Positions 1-4,851 are shown, counted from the first letter of the stretch. The stretch: 5,102 nucleotides of DNA from Flavobacteriales bacterium (GCA_947460525.1 CANHIV010000113.1:1-5102), one strand, 5' to 3'. A program made the numbers and translations. Notes: generated by a model not told the origin, from the sequence alone.

Positions 1-93
1 CACCTCACCGAAAATGCTGCTGATTTCCGCGTCCTGCCAAACAAAGTCTGTCCAGTTTTTATTTTCGTAGATGTACTTATTCACTTTTGACAT
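1..93 (-). CDS. Fic family protein, DUF4172 N-terminal fragment (runs off left edge)
   Basis: Only the first 31 codons are present; the gene continues beyond base 1. The visible protein begins MSKVNKYIYENKNWTDFVWQ and continues with D-A-E-I-S-S-I-F-G-E-V. The pattern YIYE...W..F.W....I..l..eV is typical of the DUF4172 domain that precedes the Fic catalytic domain in many Bacteroidota Fic proteins. Fic enzymes usually transfer AMP from ATP to a hydroxyl side chain of a target protein, and some act as toxins. The Fic motif (HPFxxGNGR) would lie outside the window, so catalytic competence cannot be judged. The ATG at 91-93 is the only sensible start, since the homology begins at once and the upstream DNA is A+T-rich with inverted repeats. 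The call rests on a short stretch and is moderately secure. Confidence 0.72.
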   Translation of the reverse strand, partial: MSKVNKYIYENKNWTDFVWQDAEISSIFGEV

Positions 94-126
94 TTGCGGT
101 AAATATACAATTTAATCACCGCAAAT
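92..126. promoter_or_regulatory. Inverted repeat over the fic start and putative promoter
   Basis: A perfect 9-base inverted repeat, ATTTGCGGT (92-100) and ACCGCAAAT (118-126), is separated by 17 A+T-rich bases. Its left arm covers the ATG of the Fic-like gene. The spacer holds a weak minus-strand -7-like box, TATATTTA (100-107), one base off the Bacteroidota TAnnTTTG consensus. No -33 TTG is seen at a good distance. The arrangement fits an operator at which a repressor would block the promoter and start. That role is inferred; the repeat itself is plain in the sequence. Confidence 0.5.
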
Positions 127-139
127 ATGCGGCGATTAA
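112..139 (-). terminator. Stem-loop between the zeta unit and fic, possible terminator
   Basis: TTAATCACCGCA (112-123) pairs with TGCGGCGATTAA (128-139) around the loop AATA. Eleven of 12 pairs are canonical, and the twelfth is a U-G wobble only in minus-strand RNA. It lies downstream of the zeta/48-residue unit and just upstream of the Fic-like gene. The bases after it on the minus strand are A+T-rich but lack a clean T run, so it is at best a weak intrinsic terminator. It shares bases with the inverted repeat at 92-126 and could instead be part of an operator. A further pair, GCGAT (132-136) and ATCGC (151-155), lies beside it. Confidence 0.35.
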
Positions 140-200
140 TTCAATTAATTATCGCAGACCGAGAATGAGTAGGTTATATTTCCCAATCGACTTTTGCGTT

Positions 201-275
201 GGGGTTGATTTTGAAGGAGAGGAAGAGAAGGGATGAGGAGATGAAGGAAGTAAGGGGTAATGATTAGGGGTTAAT
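201..275. repeat. Purine-rich tract bounded by an imperfect direct repeat
   Basis: From about 211 to 270 the plus strand is almost entirely purine with interspersed T (GGAGAGGAAGAGAAGGGATG and so on), unlike the neighbouring genes. GGGGTTGAT (201-209) and GGGGTTAAT (267-275) bound it, 66 bases apart, with 8 of 9 bases shared. The left half of the stretch contains no recognisable gene. The tract resembles, in composition and in the motif GGTAATGATTAGG, a shorter tract at 1045-1068 on the other side of the zeta unit. Confidence 0.5.
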
Positions 276-410
276 CTCTTTGATTTTTCCACCTTCGCTG
301 ATGACCAATTTTTGACCCAATGCTCGTTTTTTCTCAATCAATTTTTGAGAGGACAGTTTAATCGCTTTTTTGATTTTGTCTTTTAAGATGTCTTTTTCTT
401 TATTATTCAT
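264..410 (-). CDS. 48-residue basic protein, putative partner of the zeta-like kinase
   Basis: The frame starts at the ATG at 408-410, reads MNNKEKDILKDKIKKAIKLS and ends ...VISEGGKIKEINP with TAA at 264-266. It overlaps the end of the zeta-like gene by 8 bases (ATGAATAA), which suggests translational coupling. The protein is lysine-rich. A predicted amphipathic helix (about residues 3-31) is followed by a short strand-turn with the pattern LVISEGGKIKEINP. To my knowledge similarly short, lysine-rich proteins of this layout accompany COG4185 zeta-like kinases in Bacteroidota, so an antitoxin role is plausible but not shown. The same frame, read past the stop, reaches a second INP at codons 201-209 followed by N-A-K-V-D-W-E-I and a stop at 174-176. 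The C-terminus may therefore have been shortened by an in-frame insertion. Confidence 0.68.
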   Translation of the reverse strand: MNNKEKDILKDKIKKAIKLSSQKLIEKKRALGQKLVISEGGKIKEINP

Positions 411-987
411 TGGTGATGGATTTTAATTTGTTGAATTTTTCACGATTATAAACGGTGAAAGAATTTTCACTTATTTCTTTTTCAGCAATTAATTCTGAAT
501 CGATTGAGGAGTTATCATAAATGAATAGGGAGTCCACTTTATCGTAATACAAAGTAAGAAGATTTTTAATACCAGCTTTGTATCTGCGTTCTATTACCAA
601 AGGTGCGATACCGTGACCTCCTTCAGATACTCTTTTTATCACCCTGTCTTTCGCGAGCTCGACCGATTCCAACCAAAAGAAAATTAGTGTAATGTAATAC
701 CCTTCTTTTTTTGCTCGCTCAATAGTATTTACAAATGATTTGGTTGCAAGTGTTGTTTCAAAAGAGAAGTCTTGATTTGATCTTAAAAGTTCATCAATTC
801 TAAGAAGCATAAGCCTTCCAGCCTCGATTGAGACTTTATCGGGTTGAAAAGGAGAAAGTCCACGGGCAATTTCGTCAGCATTTACAAATTCTTTACAATT
901 CAATAGCTCAGGAAGAATGTTGAAAGAAGCAGTAGTCTTTCCAGCACCATTGCAACCGCTGATTATATAAAGCTTCTTTTGAGACAT
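403..987 (-). CDS. Zeta-toxin-like P-loop kinase (COG4185 family)
   Basis: A 194-residue soluble P-loop protein. It has a Walker A motif GCNGAGKTT at residues 11-19, the zeta-type FVNADEIARG at 34-43 with the likely catalytic Asp38, and SFETTLA at 75-81. The segment RVIKRVSEGGHGIAP (115-129) carries arginines likely to bind phosphate, followed by the helix ending ERRY (133-136). Zeta toxins phosphorylate UDP-N-acetylamino sugars and so disturb cell-wall synthesis. Members of this COG4185 branch are mostly uncharacterised, so the substrate is an inference. The length is usual for the stand-alone kinase domain. The ATG at 985-987 is chosen over an in-frame TTG at 991-993, because that TTG is part of the apparent -7 box. 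It overlaps the downstream 48-residue gene by 8 bases, so here the kinase comes first and the small gene second. All main motifs are intact. Confidence 0.88.
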   Translation of the reverse strand: MSQKKLYIISGCNGAGKTTASFNILPELLNCKEFVNADEIARGLSPFQPDKVSIEAGRLMLLRIDELLRSNQDFSFETTLATKSFVNTIERAKKEGYYITLIFFWLESVELAKDRVIKRVSEGGHGIAPLVIERRYKAGIKNLLTLYYDKVDSLFIYDNSSIDSELIAEKEISENSFTVYNREKFNKLKSITNE

Positions 988-990
988 ATT

Positions 991-1005
991 CAAAGTTACA
1001 ACTTT
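991..1005 (-). promoter_or_regulatory. Promoter -7 box and overlapping palindrome of the zeta unit
   Basis: On the minus strand TAACTTTG (991-998) matches the Bacteroidota -7 consensus TAnnTTTG exactly and ends three bases before the ATG. The 14-base inverted repeat AAAGTT-AC-AACTTT (992-1005) lies over the same bases, which is where a self-repressing regulator would bind. No convincing -33 TTG is seen. Transcription from this box would begin at or within a few bases of the ATG, giving an almost leaderless mRNA. The box and palindrome are seen; the function is inferred. Confidence 0.5.
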
Positions 1006-1029
1006 TGCTTTATAGTATTGGGACGCTAA

Positions 1030-1076
1030 TTGGATAATTAAAGAGTAGGGGAGTAATGAGGTATTGAGAACTCAAT
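1030..1076. repeat. Second purine-rich tract and a short palindrome at the lipoprotein stop
   Basis: Bases 1045-1068 are purine-rich on the plus strand (GAGTAGGGGAGTAATGAGG) and share TAATGA with flanking G-rich runs with the tract at 211-270. Next to it ATTGAG (1063-1068) and CTCAAT (1071-1076) form a perfect 6-base inverted repeat over the stop codon of the lipoprotein gene. No T run follows on the minus strand, so a terminator is not supported. The stretch 988-1071 between the two operons otherwise holds only the zeta promoter. Confidence 0.35.
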
Positions 1077-1785
1077 GCTTAAAAAGCTTCAGGGGAACAA
1101 TATGAACTCTATCCGATCTCGAAATGAGTCCTGGATTGATACCGGGTTTTCCTTCTGGAATGTCTTGATTCAGTTGTTGGTAATAGTCTACCCATGCAGG
1201 AAAAAAATCATTGGTTTTGGGATCCTTGAAGGTCATGGGATTTAGCTCAAAAAATTCTTGGGCGTCATTGGCCTCTTTGAATGCGTCATACAGCAATTCA
1301 CTGCAATACCAACTGTTGTTGTCCATTAAAAAAGCATCATCGTAGGGCTGACCGATATATTCTTTGACTTTCATTGCAGCTTTTGCAACGATGGGTTGGT
1401 ATTTTTCCAAAACTCTACCGACAGTGATATTTTGAACCGATGCCGTATCCCCGCTTCTTGCGAAGAAATCTTTTAGCGTGTTCACTTGCACCTTATCCCC
1501 AATGGCTTCTACTACTTTTAGGGTATCGTTGATTTTCACCACCATCGCGCAGTGAGAGAAATCTTTGCCATCAACTCCCTCTGTAACGGCCTCTATCGCA
1601 TCGCACAATTCACCGCAATTTAGATCTTGAAAGAGCAAATCTCCTTCTTGCAACGCTTCGGTTTTCGGGTACGAAGAATTGTTTGGAGAGAGAGAACATC
1701 CGCTTAACAGTAATTTGGAAGCGAAGAGAGATAATAGAAGTATTGAAAGTTTGAAATTTGTTTTTTGGTCAATATTTAGTGTCAT
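1072..1785 (-). CDS. Lipoprotein with YiiX-like permuted NlpC/P60 cysteine-hydrolase domain
   Basis: A 237-residue predicted lipoprotein. A polar start (MTLNIDQKTNFK) is followed by a hydrophobic segment (13-28) and a lipobox L-S-G-C with the lipidated Cys at residue 30. The mature part fits the YiiX/YebB (DUF830) permuted papain-like fold. It has EGDLLFQD at 47-54, DFSHCAMVV with the likely catalytic His78, VVEA with Glu93 as a candidate third residue, GQPYDDAF at 145-152, and WYCSELLYDAF with the likely nucleophile Cys161. Enzymes of this fold cleave amide or thioester bonds in peptidoglycan peptides, lipids or proteins; the substrate here is unknown. The frame stays open upstream to 1902, but that part lies inside the acetyltransferase gene, and only the ATG at 1783-1785 gives a signal peptide. 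It begins one base after the toxin stop, so it is probably translated from the same mRNA. Lys24 within the hydrophobic segment is slightly unusual. Confidence 0.86.
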   Translation of the reverse strand: MTLNIDQKTNFKLSILLLSLFASKLLLSGCSLSPNNSSYPKTEALQEGDLLFQDLNCGELCDAIEAVTEGVDGKDFSHCAMVVKINDTLKVVEAIGDKVQVNTLKDFFARSGDTASVQNITVGRVLEKYQPIVAKAAMKVKEYIGQPYDDAFLMDNNSWYCSELLYDAFKEANDAQEFFELNPMTFKDPKTNDFFPAWVDYYQQLNQDIPEGKPGINPGLISRSDRVHIVPLKLFKH

Positions 1786-1786
1786 A

Positions 1787-2278
1787 TTATCCGAATAATT
1801 GCTGAAGAGTTTGAATGGGGATGAACATTTTTTTGCTATCAGGTAAGGATATAAAATCATATTTCTGATAAAACATCGCTGCGCTCCTGTCAATTGGATC
1901 AACGACGACAGCGAATGACCCCATTTCTTTTGATACTTTATAACATCTTTTCAAAGCGTCAATTAAAAGGATTTTGCCAATTCCTTTATTTTGAAAATTC
2001 TTGTCCACGGCAAGTCTTCCCAGTAATGTAGTGGGTATTGACCTATAGGATGGTGGAAGTTTTTTTTGAATCTGCTTAGGGAAAAAATCAAGAGGAATGC
2101 TGTGATTTGATAGGGTGTAGTATCCTTGGATGATTTCCTTGTTGTTCGATAAAACAAAACAAGCGGATAATTTTCTTTTGATGTCTTGCCCGGCCTGTGT
2201 TTTCAGATAATTGTTTAAAAGCAGATTGCCACAATCAAAATTTTCTCGATTGTGTTTTTTGTCTAAAAGGGCAATCAT
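1787..2278 (-). CDS. TacT-like GNAT acetyltransferase toxin
   Basis: A 163-residue GNAT-fold protein of the TacT/AtaT/KacT toxin type. These toxins use acetyl-CoA to acetylate the amino group of aminoacyl-tRNA and so stop translation. The family start pattern F-D-C-G-N-x-x-L-N-x-Y-L lies at residues 14-25. LGRLAVDKNFQNKGIGKILL (86-105) holds the strand-4 core and the acetyl-CoA pyrophosphate loop Q-N-K-G-I-G (96-101). FYQKYDF (136-142) carries Tyr137 at the position of the usual catalytic tyrosine. Length and motifs are complete, so it should be active unless neutralised. The start ATG at 2276-2278 overlaps the antitoxin stop in ATGA, the classic coupled order of antitoxin before toxin. Which tRNA or other acceptor is modified cannot be read from the sequence. 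Confidence 0.92.
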   Translation of the reverse strand: MIALLDKKHNRENFDCGNLLLNNYLKTQAGQDIKRKLSACFVLSNNKEIIQGYYTLSNHSIPLDFFPKQIQKKLPPSYRSIPTTLLGRLAVDKNFQNKGIGKILLIDALKRCYKVSKEMGSFAVVVDPIDRSAAMFYQKYDFISLPDSKKMFIPIQTLQQLFG

Positions 2279-2568
2279 ATTTTAAATTTCGAAACAAAGG
2301 CGTTGTAATCTTTTAAGGCATTTTTGAGTGTTTTAGATGGTGCCTTTGGATTTGTTATTGCATCAAAAAATATTTTACTATCCCTTTCTGAAGCAATGAC
2401 CTGCTCTTTTTCTTTGATGATTTCGATTGCTTTTTCTTGCGCCGTTAAAATGATAAAGTCTGTCAAACTTCTAAAACCACCTAAAGAAGCAGCTTTTTCA
2501 AAGAACTCTTTTTGTGCTTTTGGGAGTCGCGCATCAAATCGTGCATGTTCGGATGTAGGCATTTTCAT
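2275..2568 (-). CDS. TacA-like DUF1778 antitoxin (ribbon-helix-helix)
   Basis: A 97-residue protein of the DUF1778/TacA family. The N-terminal part (about 8-50) has the ribbon-helix-helix pattern ARFDARLPKAQKEFFEKAA followed by GFRSLTDFII, which would dimerise and bind operator DNA. The C-terminal part has the family signature S-E-R-D-S-K-I-F-F-D-A-I-T-N-P (60-74), then P-S-K-T-L-K-N-A-L-K-D-Y, the segment that wraps around and blocks the GNAT toxin. The ATG at 2566-2568 is taken as start; a second ATG two codons on (2560-2562) is possible and changes little. It overlaps the toxin gene by four bases. A palindrome at its promoter suggests repression by the antitoxin-toxin complex, as is known for this family. 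Confidence 0.91.
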   Translation of the reverse strand: MKMPTSEHARFDARLPKAQKEFFEKAASLGGFRSLTDFIILTAQEKAIEIIKEKEQVIASERDSKIFFDAITNPKAPSKTLKNALKDYNAFVSKFKI

Positions 2569-2576
2569 TATTCAAT

Positions 2577-2609
2577 TGTTTACAAATGTACGGAATTATC
2601 CCGTAAACA
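2577..2609 (-). promoter_or_regulatory. tacA promoter with palindromic operator
   Basis: On the minus strand TACATTTG (2583-2590) matches the -7 consensus TAnnTTTG and lies 14 bases before the antitoxin ATG. A 17-base near-palindrome TACGGAATTATCCCGTA (2589-2605, 7 of 8 positions symmetric) overlaps its upstream end. An outer pair TGTTTAC (2577-2583) and GTAAACA (2603-2609) brackets the site. Ribbon-helix-helix antitoxins bind such repeats, so self-repression is likely. No clear -33 TTG was found. The remainder of 2610-2747 shows no gene. Confidence 0.55.
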
Positions 2610-2702
2610 TTCTCGGTCATTTTTCAAATATAAACGCGAGCTTAAGAATAGTCTTATGCGATAACTCCTATAATTTATGCCTTGTCAGCATGATTAAGTC
2701 AA

Positions 2703-2721
2703 AACCCAAAGATTTCAGGTT
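2703..2721 (-). terminator. Weak hairpin downstream of uppP
   Basis: Read on the minus strand, AACCTGAA and TTTGGGTT can pair around a three-base loop (8 pairs, two of them G-U). A short T-containing stretch, TTGACTT, follows. It lies about 27 bases past the uppP stop and would be the natural end of the DUF3098-uppP transcript before the tacA promoter. The stem is weak and the T run poor, so this is tentative. Confidence 0.25.
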
Positions 2722-2747
2722 AATGCGGTAATTGGAACAATTCAAAC

Positions 2748-3545
2748 CTAATCCATAATCTCCAACGGCACACGGGCCATCAAAAGCGCGAGGATGGTTC
2801 CGCCAAGAATTACACGGTACCAGCCAAAGGCAGCGAAGCCTTTGTTCTGCAGCATGACCATCAATGTTTTGATGGACAAGAAGGCAACAATTGCCGCAAC
2901 CACACATCCCAAAAGCATAATGCCCCAATGGTCGGTGATGATGTGGTAGTCGATTTTTACAACATCGTAGGTTTTCTTTAGCGATGCAGCAAACATGGTG
3001 GGAACAGCCAAGAAAAAACTGAACTCCGCAGCTTGCTTGCGGTTCCAACCCATGGTCATTCCACCAAGGATGGTGGCCGCAGAGCGGGAAACGCCGGGTA
3101 TCAAAGCGATGCATTGAAACAATCCAACGACCAATGCGTTTTTGGATGTAACGGGGGCCTCTGGAGAATCGAAATTTTTGGCAAACCACTTATCGGAATA
3201 GATCAAAATCCAACCGCCCAACATCAATGAAATGGCCACTACATCTACCTGTTCCAACATGTCGTCGATGTAATCTCCCAGTAGCAATCCAAAGATGGCA
3301 GCGGGAATAAAGGCCACCAAAAGTTTGTAATAAAAATCAATGGACTGAAAAAAACGATTCCAGTACAAGGCCAAAACACTCGTGATGGCGCCGAACTGAA
3401 TGATAACGGTAAAGGCTTTGGTAAACTGATCGGATTCCACGCCCAATATGGCCTGGGTAATGATCATGTGACCGGTGCTGGATATTGGAAGGAACTCTGT
3501 GATGCCCTCCACGATGGCGATGATTATCGCTTCTAAAATGGTCAC
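2748..3545 (-). CDS. uppP: Undecaprenyl-diphosphate phosphatase UppP (BacA)
   Basis: A 265-residue polytopic inner-membrane protein, the normal length for the family. It removes a phosphate from undecaprenyl diphosphate, regenerating the carrier lipid for peptidoglycan and other wall polymers; extra dosage gives bacitracin resistance. The first signature EGITEFLPISSTGH (13-26) contains Glu13, Glu17 and His26, and the second, PGVSRSAATI (150-159), contains the essential Arg154. These correspond to Glu17, Glu21, His30 and Arg174 of the E. coli enzyme. The rest is hydrophobic helices. The start is a GTG at 3543-3545; no in-frame ATG lies close upstream, and the conserved N-terminal helix begins directly after it. 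It follows the DUF3098 gene by 10 bases and is probably co-transcribed. Confidence 0.97.
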   Translation of the reverse strand: MTILEAIIIAIVEGITEFLPISSTGHMIITQAILGVESDQFTKAFTVIIQFGAITSVLALYWNRFFQSIDFYYKLLVAFIPAAIFGLLLGDYIDDMLEQVDVVAISLMLGGWILIYSDKWFAKNFDSPEAPVTSKNALVVGLFQCIALIPGVSRSAATILGGMTMGWNRKQAAEFSFFLAVPTMFAASLKKTYDVVKIDYHIITDHWGIMLLGCVVAAIVAFLSIKTLMVMLQNKGFAAFGWYRVILGGTILALLMARVPLEIMD

Positions 3546-3555
3546 CGGAGTAGGG

Positions 3556-3825
3556 TTAGCGTTTCTTCGAAATATTACTTTCCTCAGACTTCGCTAAGTC
3601 ATTGGATTTTTTATCGCGGTACATGATGGCAATGCCAACAACCAGGTAACCCGATAGAACGACAATGGGCGCTAGGGTGATGCGTCGAGCACTAAAAAGC
3701 TCCTCTGCATTAAACTCTTCCGCACTGGTAGCCGCTCCGCCACTCATTAACATGTAACCTACAAAGAGAATGGCCAAGCCAATTCCCAAGAGGATATAAT
3801 TCTTTTTTCCAAATACAAATCCCAT
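3556..3825 (-). CDS. DUF3098 family small membrane protein
   Basis: An 89-residue protein of unknown function found in Bacteroidota. It opens with FVFGKKNYILLGIGLAILF, the DUF3098 signature and first membrane helix (about 9-25). The conserved LMSGG follows, then a polar linker, FNAEELFSARRITLAPIVVL, and a second helix (about 53-68). The charged tail KKSNDLAKSEESNISKKR is probably cytoplasmic. The ATG at 3823-3825 is preferred because it begins next to the conserved FVFGKKNY and follows a -7-like box TATCTTAG by four bases. An ATG at 3847-3849 would add eight residues and is also possible, while a further upstream extension would run into trpS. In many relatives this gene sits between ftsX and uppP, so a role in the cell envelope is a guess from context. 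Confidence 0.84.
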   Translation of the reverse strand: MGFVFGKKNYILLGIGLAILFVGYMLMSGGAATSAEEFNAEELFSARRITLAPIVVLSGYLVVGIAIMYRDKKSNDLAKSEESNISKKR

Positions 3826-3866
3826 GGCGCTAAGATAATAAGACTTCATTGGATTCCGACAGTTCC

Positions 3867-3881
3867 TATCTTTGCAACATG
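3867..3881 (+). promoter_or_regulatory. trpS promoter -7 box close to the start codon
   Basis: TATCTTTG (3867-3874) matches TAnnTTTG exactly and is followed after four bases by the trpS ATG (3879-3881). Transcription would then start about at the ATG, giving a leaderless or very short leader. A TTG at 3849-3851 lies only 15 bases upstream of the box, closer than the usual -33 spacing. On the opposite strand TATCTTAG lies four bases before the DUF3098 start, so the short region 3826-3878 probably holds both divergent promoters. Confidence 0.5.
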
Positions 3882-4850
3882 TCACGTGTTTTAACTGGAA
3901 TTCAGAGCACCAATGTCCCACACTTGGGGAACATCTTGGGTGCTATTTTGCCTGCGATCGAAATGAGTAGAACGCCAGGCAATGAGTCGTTTTTATTCAT
4001 CGCAGATTTTCACTCGATGACCCAAATCAAAGATGGGGCTAAGATGAGAGAAAATACCTTGGCCGTTGCTGCTACTTGGTTGGCGATGGGGTTGGATACG
4101 AATAAATCTGTTTTCTATAGACAGAGCGATGTTCCTGAAGTGACAGAGCTTTGCTGGTATTTGTCTTGCTTGACGCCTTTTCCGATGTTGGCCAATGCCC
4201 ACAGTTTTAAAGACAAAAGTGATCGCTTGGCCGATGTGAATGCGGGTTTGTTTACTTACCCTGTCCTTATGGCTGCGGATATTTTATTGTACGATGCGAA
4301 CTGGGTCCCAGTAGGAAAGGACCAAGTGCAGCACTTAGAAATTACGCGCGACATCGCCAGTACCTTCAATCGCATTTACGGTGAAACTTTGGTGGTGCCT
4401 GAGGTGAAGTTGAACAAGGACACGATGTACGTTCCGGGAATTGACGGACAGAAGATGAGCAAGAGCTATGACAACTTCATCAATATTTTTCTTCCTGAAA
4501 AAGAATTGAAGGATGTCATCAACAAGAAAATAGCCACAGACAGCACCGCTTTGGAAGACCCTAAGGATCCTAACGCCAATGCCATTTGTGCATTGATGCA
4601 ATTGATTGCCGGAGATCAGACTGCCCAAGAATTGCGCGATAAGTTGACCGCAGGCGGATACGGCTGGGGACACGCCAAGAAGGATTTGTTGGGTGCGATA
4701 TTGGATCGATTCAAAAATGAGCGAGAACAATTCAACCAATGGATGTCCAATCCAACGGAGTTGAACAATGTACTCAAGCAAGGTGCAGACAAGGCGAGAA
4801 CCGTTGCTAGTGCTACGTTGCAGCGTGTTCGCGAAAAGGCAGGATACTAA
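3879..4850 (+). CDS. trpS: Tryptophanyl-tRNA synthetase
   Basis: A 323-residue class I aminoacyl-tRNA synthetase that charges tRNA(Trp) with tryptophan using ATP, acting in the cytoplasm as a dimer. It begins MSRVLTGIQSTNVPHLGN, with the HIGH-type motif PHLGN at 14-18. DILLYDANWVPVGKDQVQHL (134-153) is the TrpS-specific tryptophan and ATP pocket region, and KMSKS lies at 192-196. The C-terminal helical part binds the anticodon and ends REKAGY. The length is normal for the bacterial enzyme. The ATG at 3879 is chosen because homology starts there; an in-frame TTG at 3849 would add ten unrelated residues. It is transcribed alone, divergent from the DUF3098-uppP operon and convergent with dut. 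Confidence 0.97.
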   Translation: MSRVLTGIQSTNVPHLGNILGAILPAIEMSRTPGNESFLFIADFHSMTQIKDGAKMRENTLAVAATWLAMGLDTNKSVFYRQSDVPEVTELCWYLSCLTPFPMLANAHSFKDKSDRLADVNAGLFTYPVLMAADILLYDANWVPVGKDQVQHLEITRDIASTFNRIYGETLVVPEVKLNKDTMYVPGIDGQKMSKSYDNFINIFLPEKELKDVINKKIATDSTALEDPKDPNANAICALMQLIAGDQTAQELRDKLTAGGYGWGHAKKDLLGAILDRFKNEREQFNQWMSNPTELNNVLKQGADKARTVASATLQRVREKAGY

Positions 4851-4851
4851 T

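Noticed and set aside
149..337. Minus-strand 62-codon open frame with a serine/proline-rich middle
   Set aside because: It overlaps the better-supported 48-residue gene in another frame, and its S/P-rich part is only the translation of the purine-rich tract; no domain pattern or upstream signal supports it.
1786..1902. N-terminal extension of the lipoprotein frame into the acetyltransferase gene
   Set aside because: The extension lies over the conserved end of the GNAT gene and would bury the signal peptide and lipobox inside the protein.
2324..2731. Plus-strand 135-codon open frame
   Set aside because: It is antisense to the tacA antitoxin and its operator, and its protein has no family features.
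2610..2747. Possible truB remnant or small RNA gene downstream of uppP
   Set aside because: No frame resembles TruB, and no tRNA-like or strongly structured element is visible apart from one weak hairpin.
2668..3189. Minus-strand 173-codon open frame
   Set aside because: It lies in another frame of uppP, which has clear catalytic signatures. The Cys/His-rich content is an out-of-frame artefact.
3826..3921. Longer start for the DUF3098 protein
   Set aside because: The extra residues overlap the trpS start in antisense and have no similarity to the family; the homology begins at FVFGKKNY.
4335..4781. Minus-strand 148-codon open frame
   Set aside because: It is antisense to trpS with no recognisable motifs; trpS is certain.
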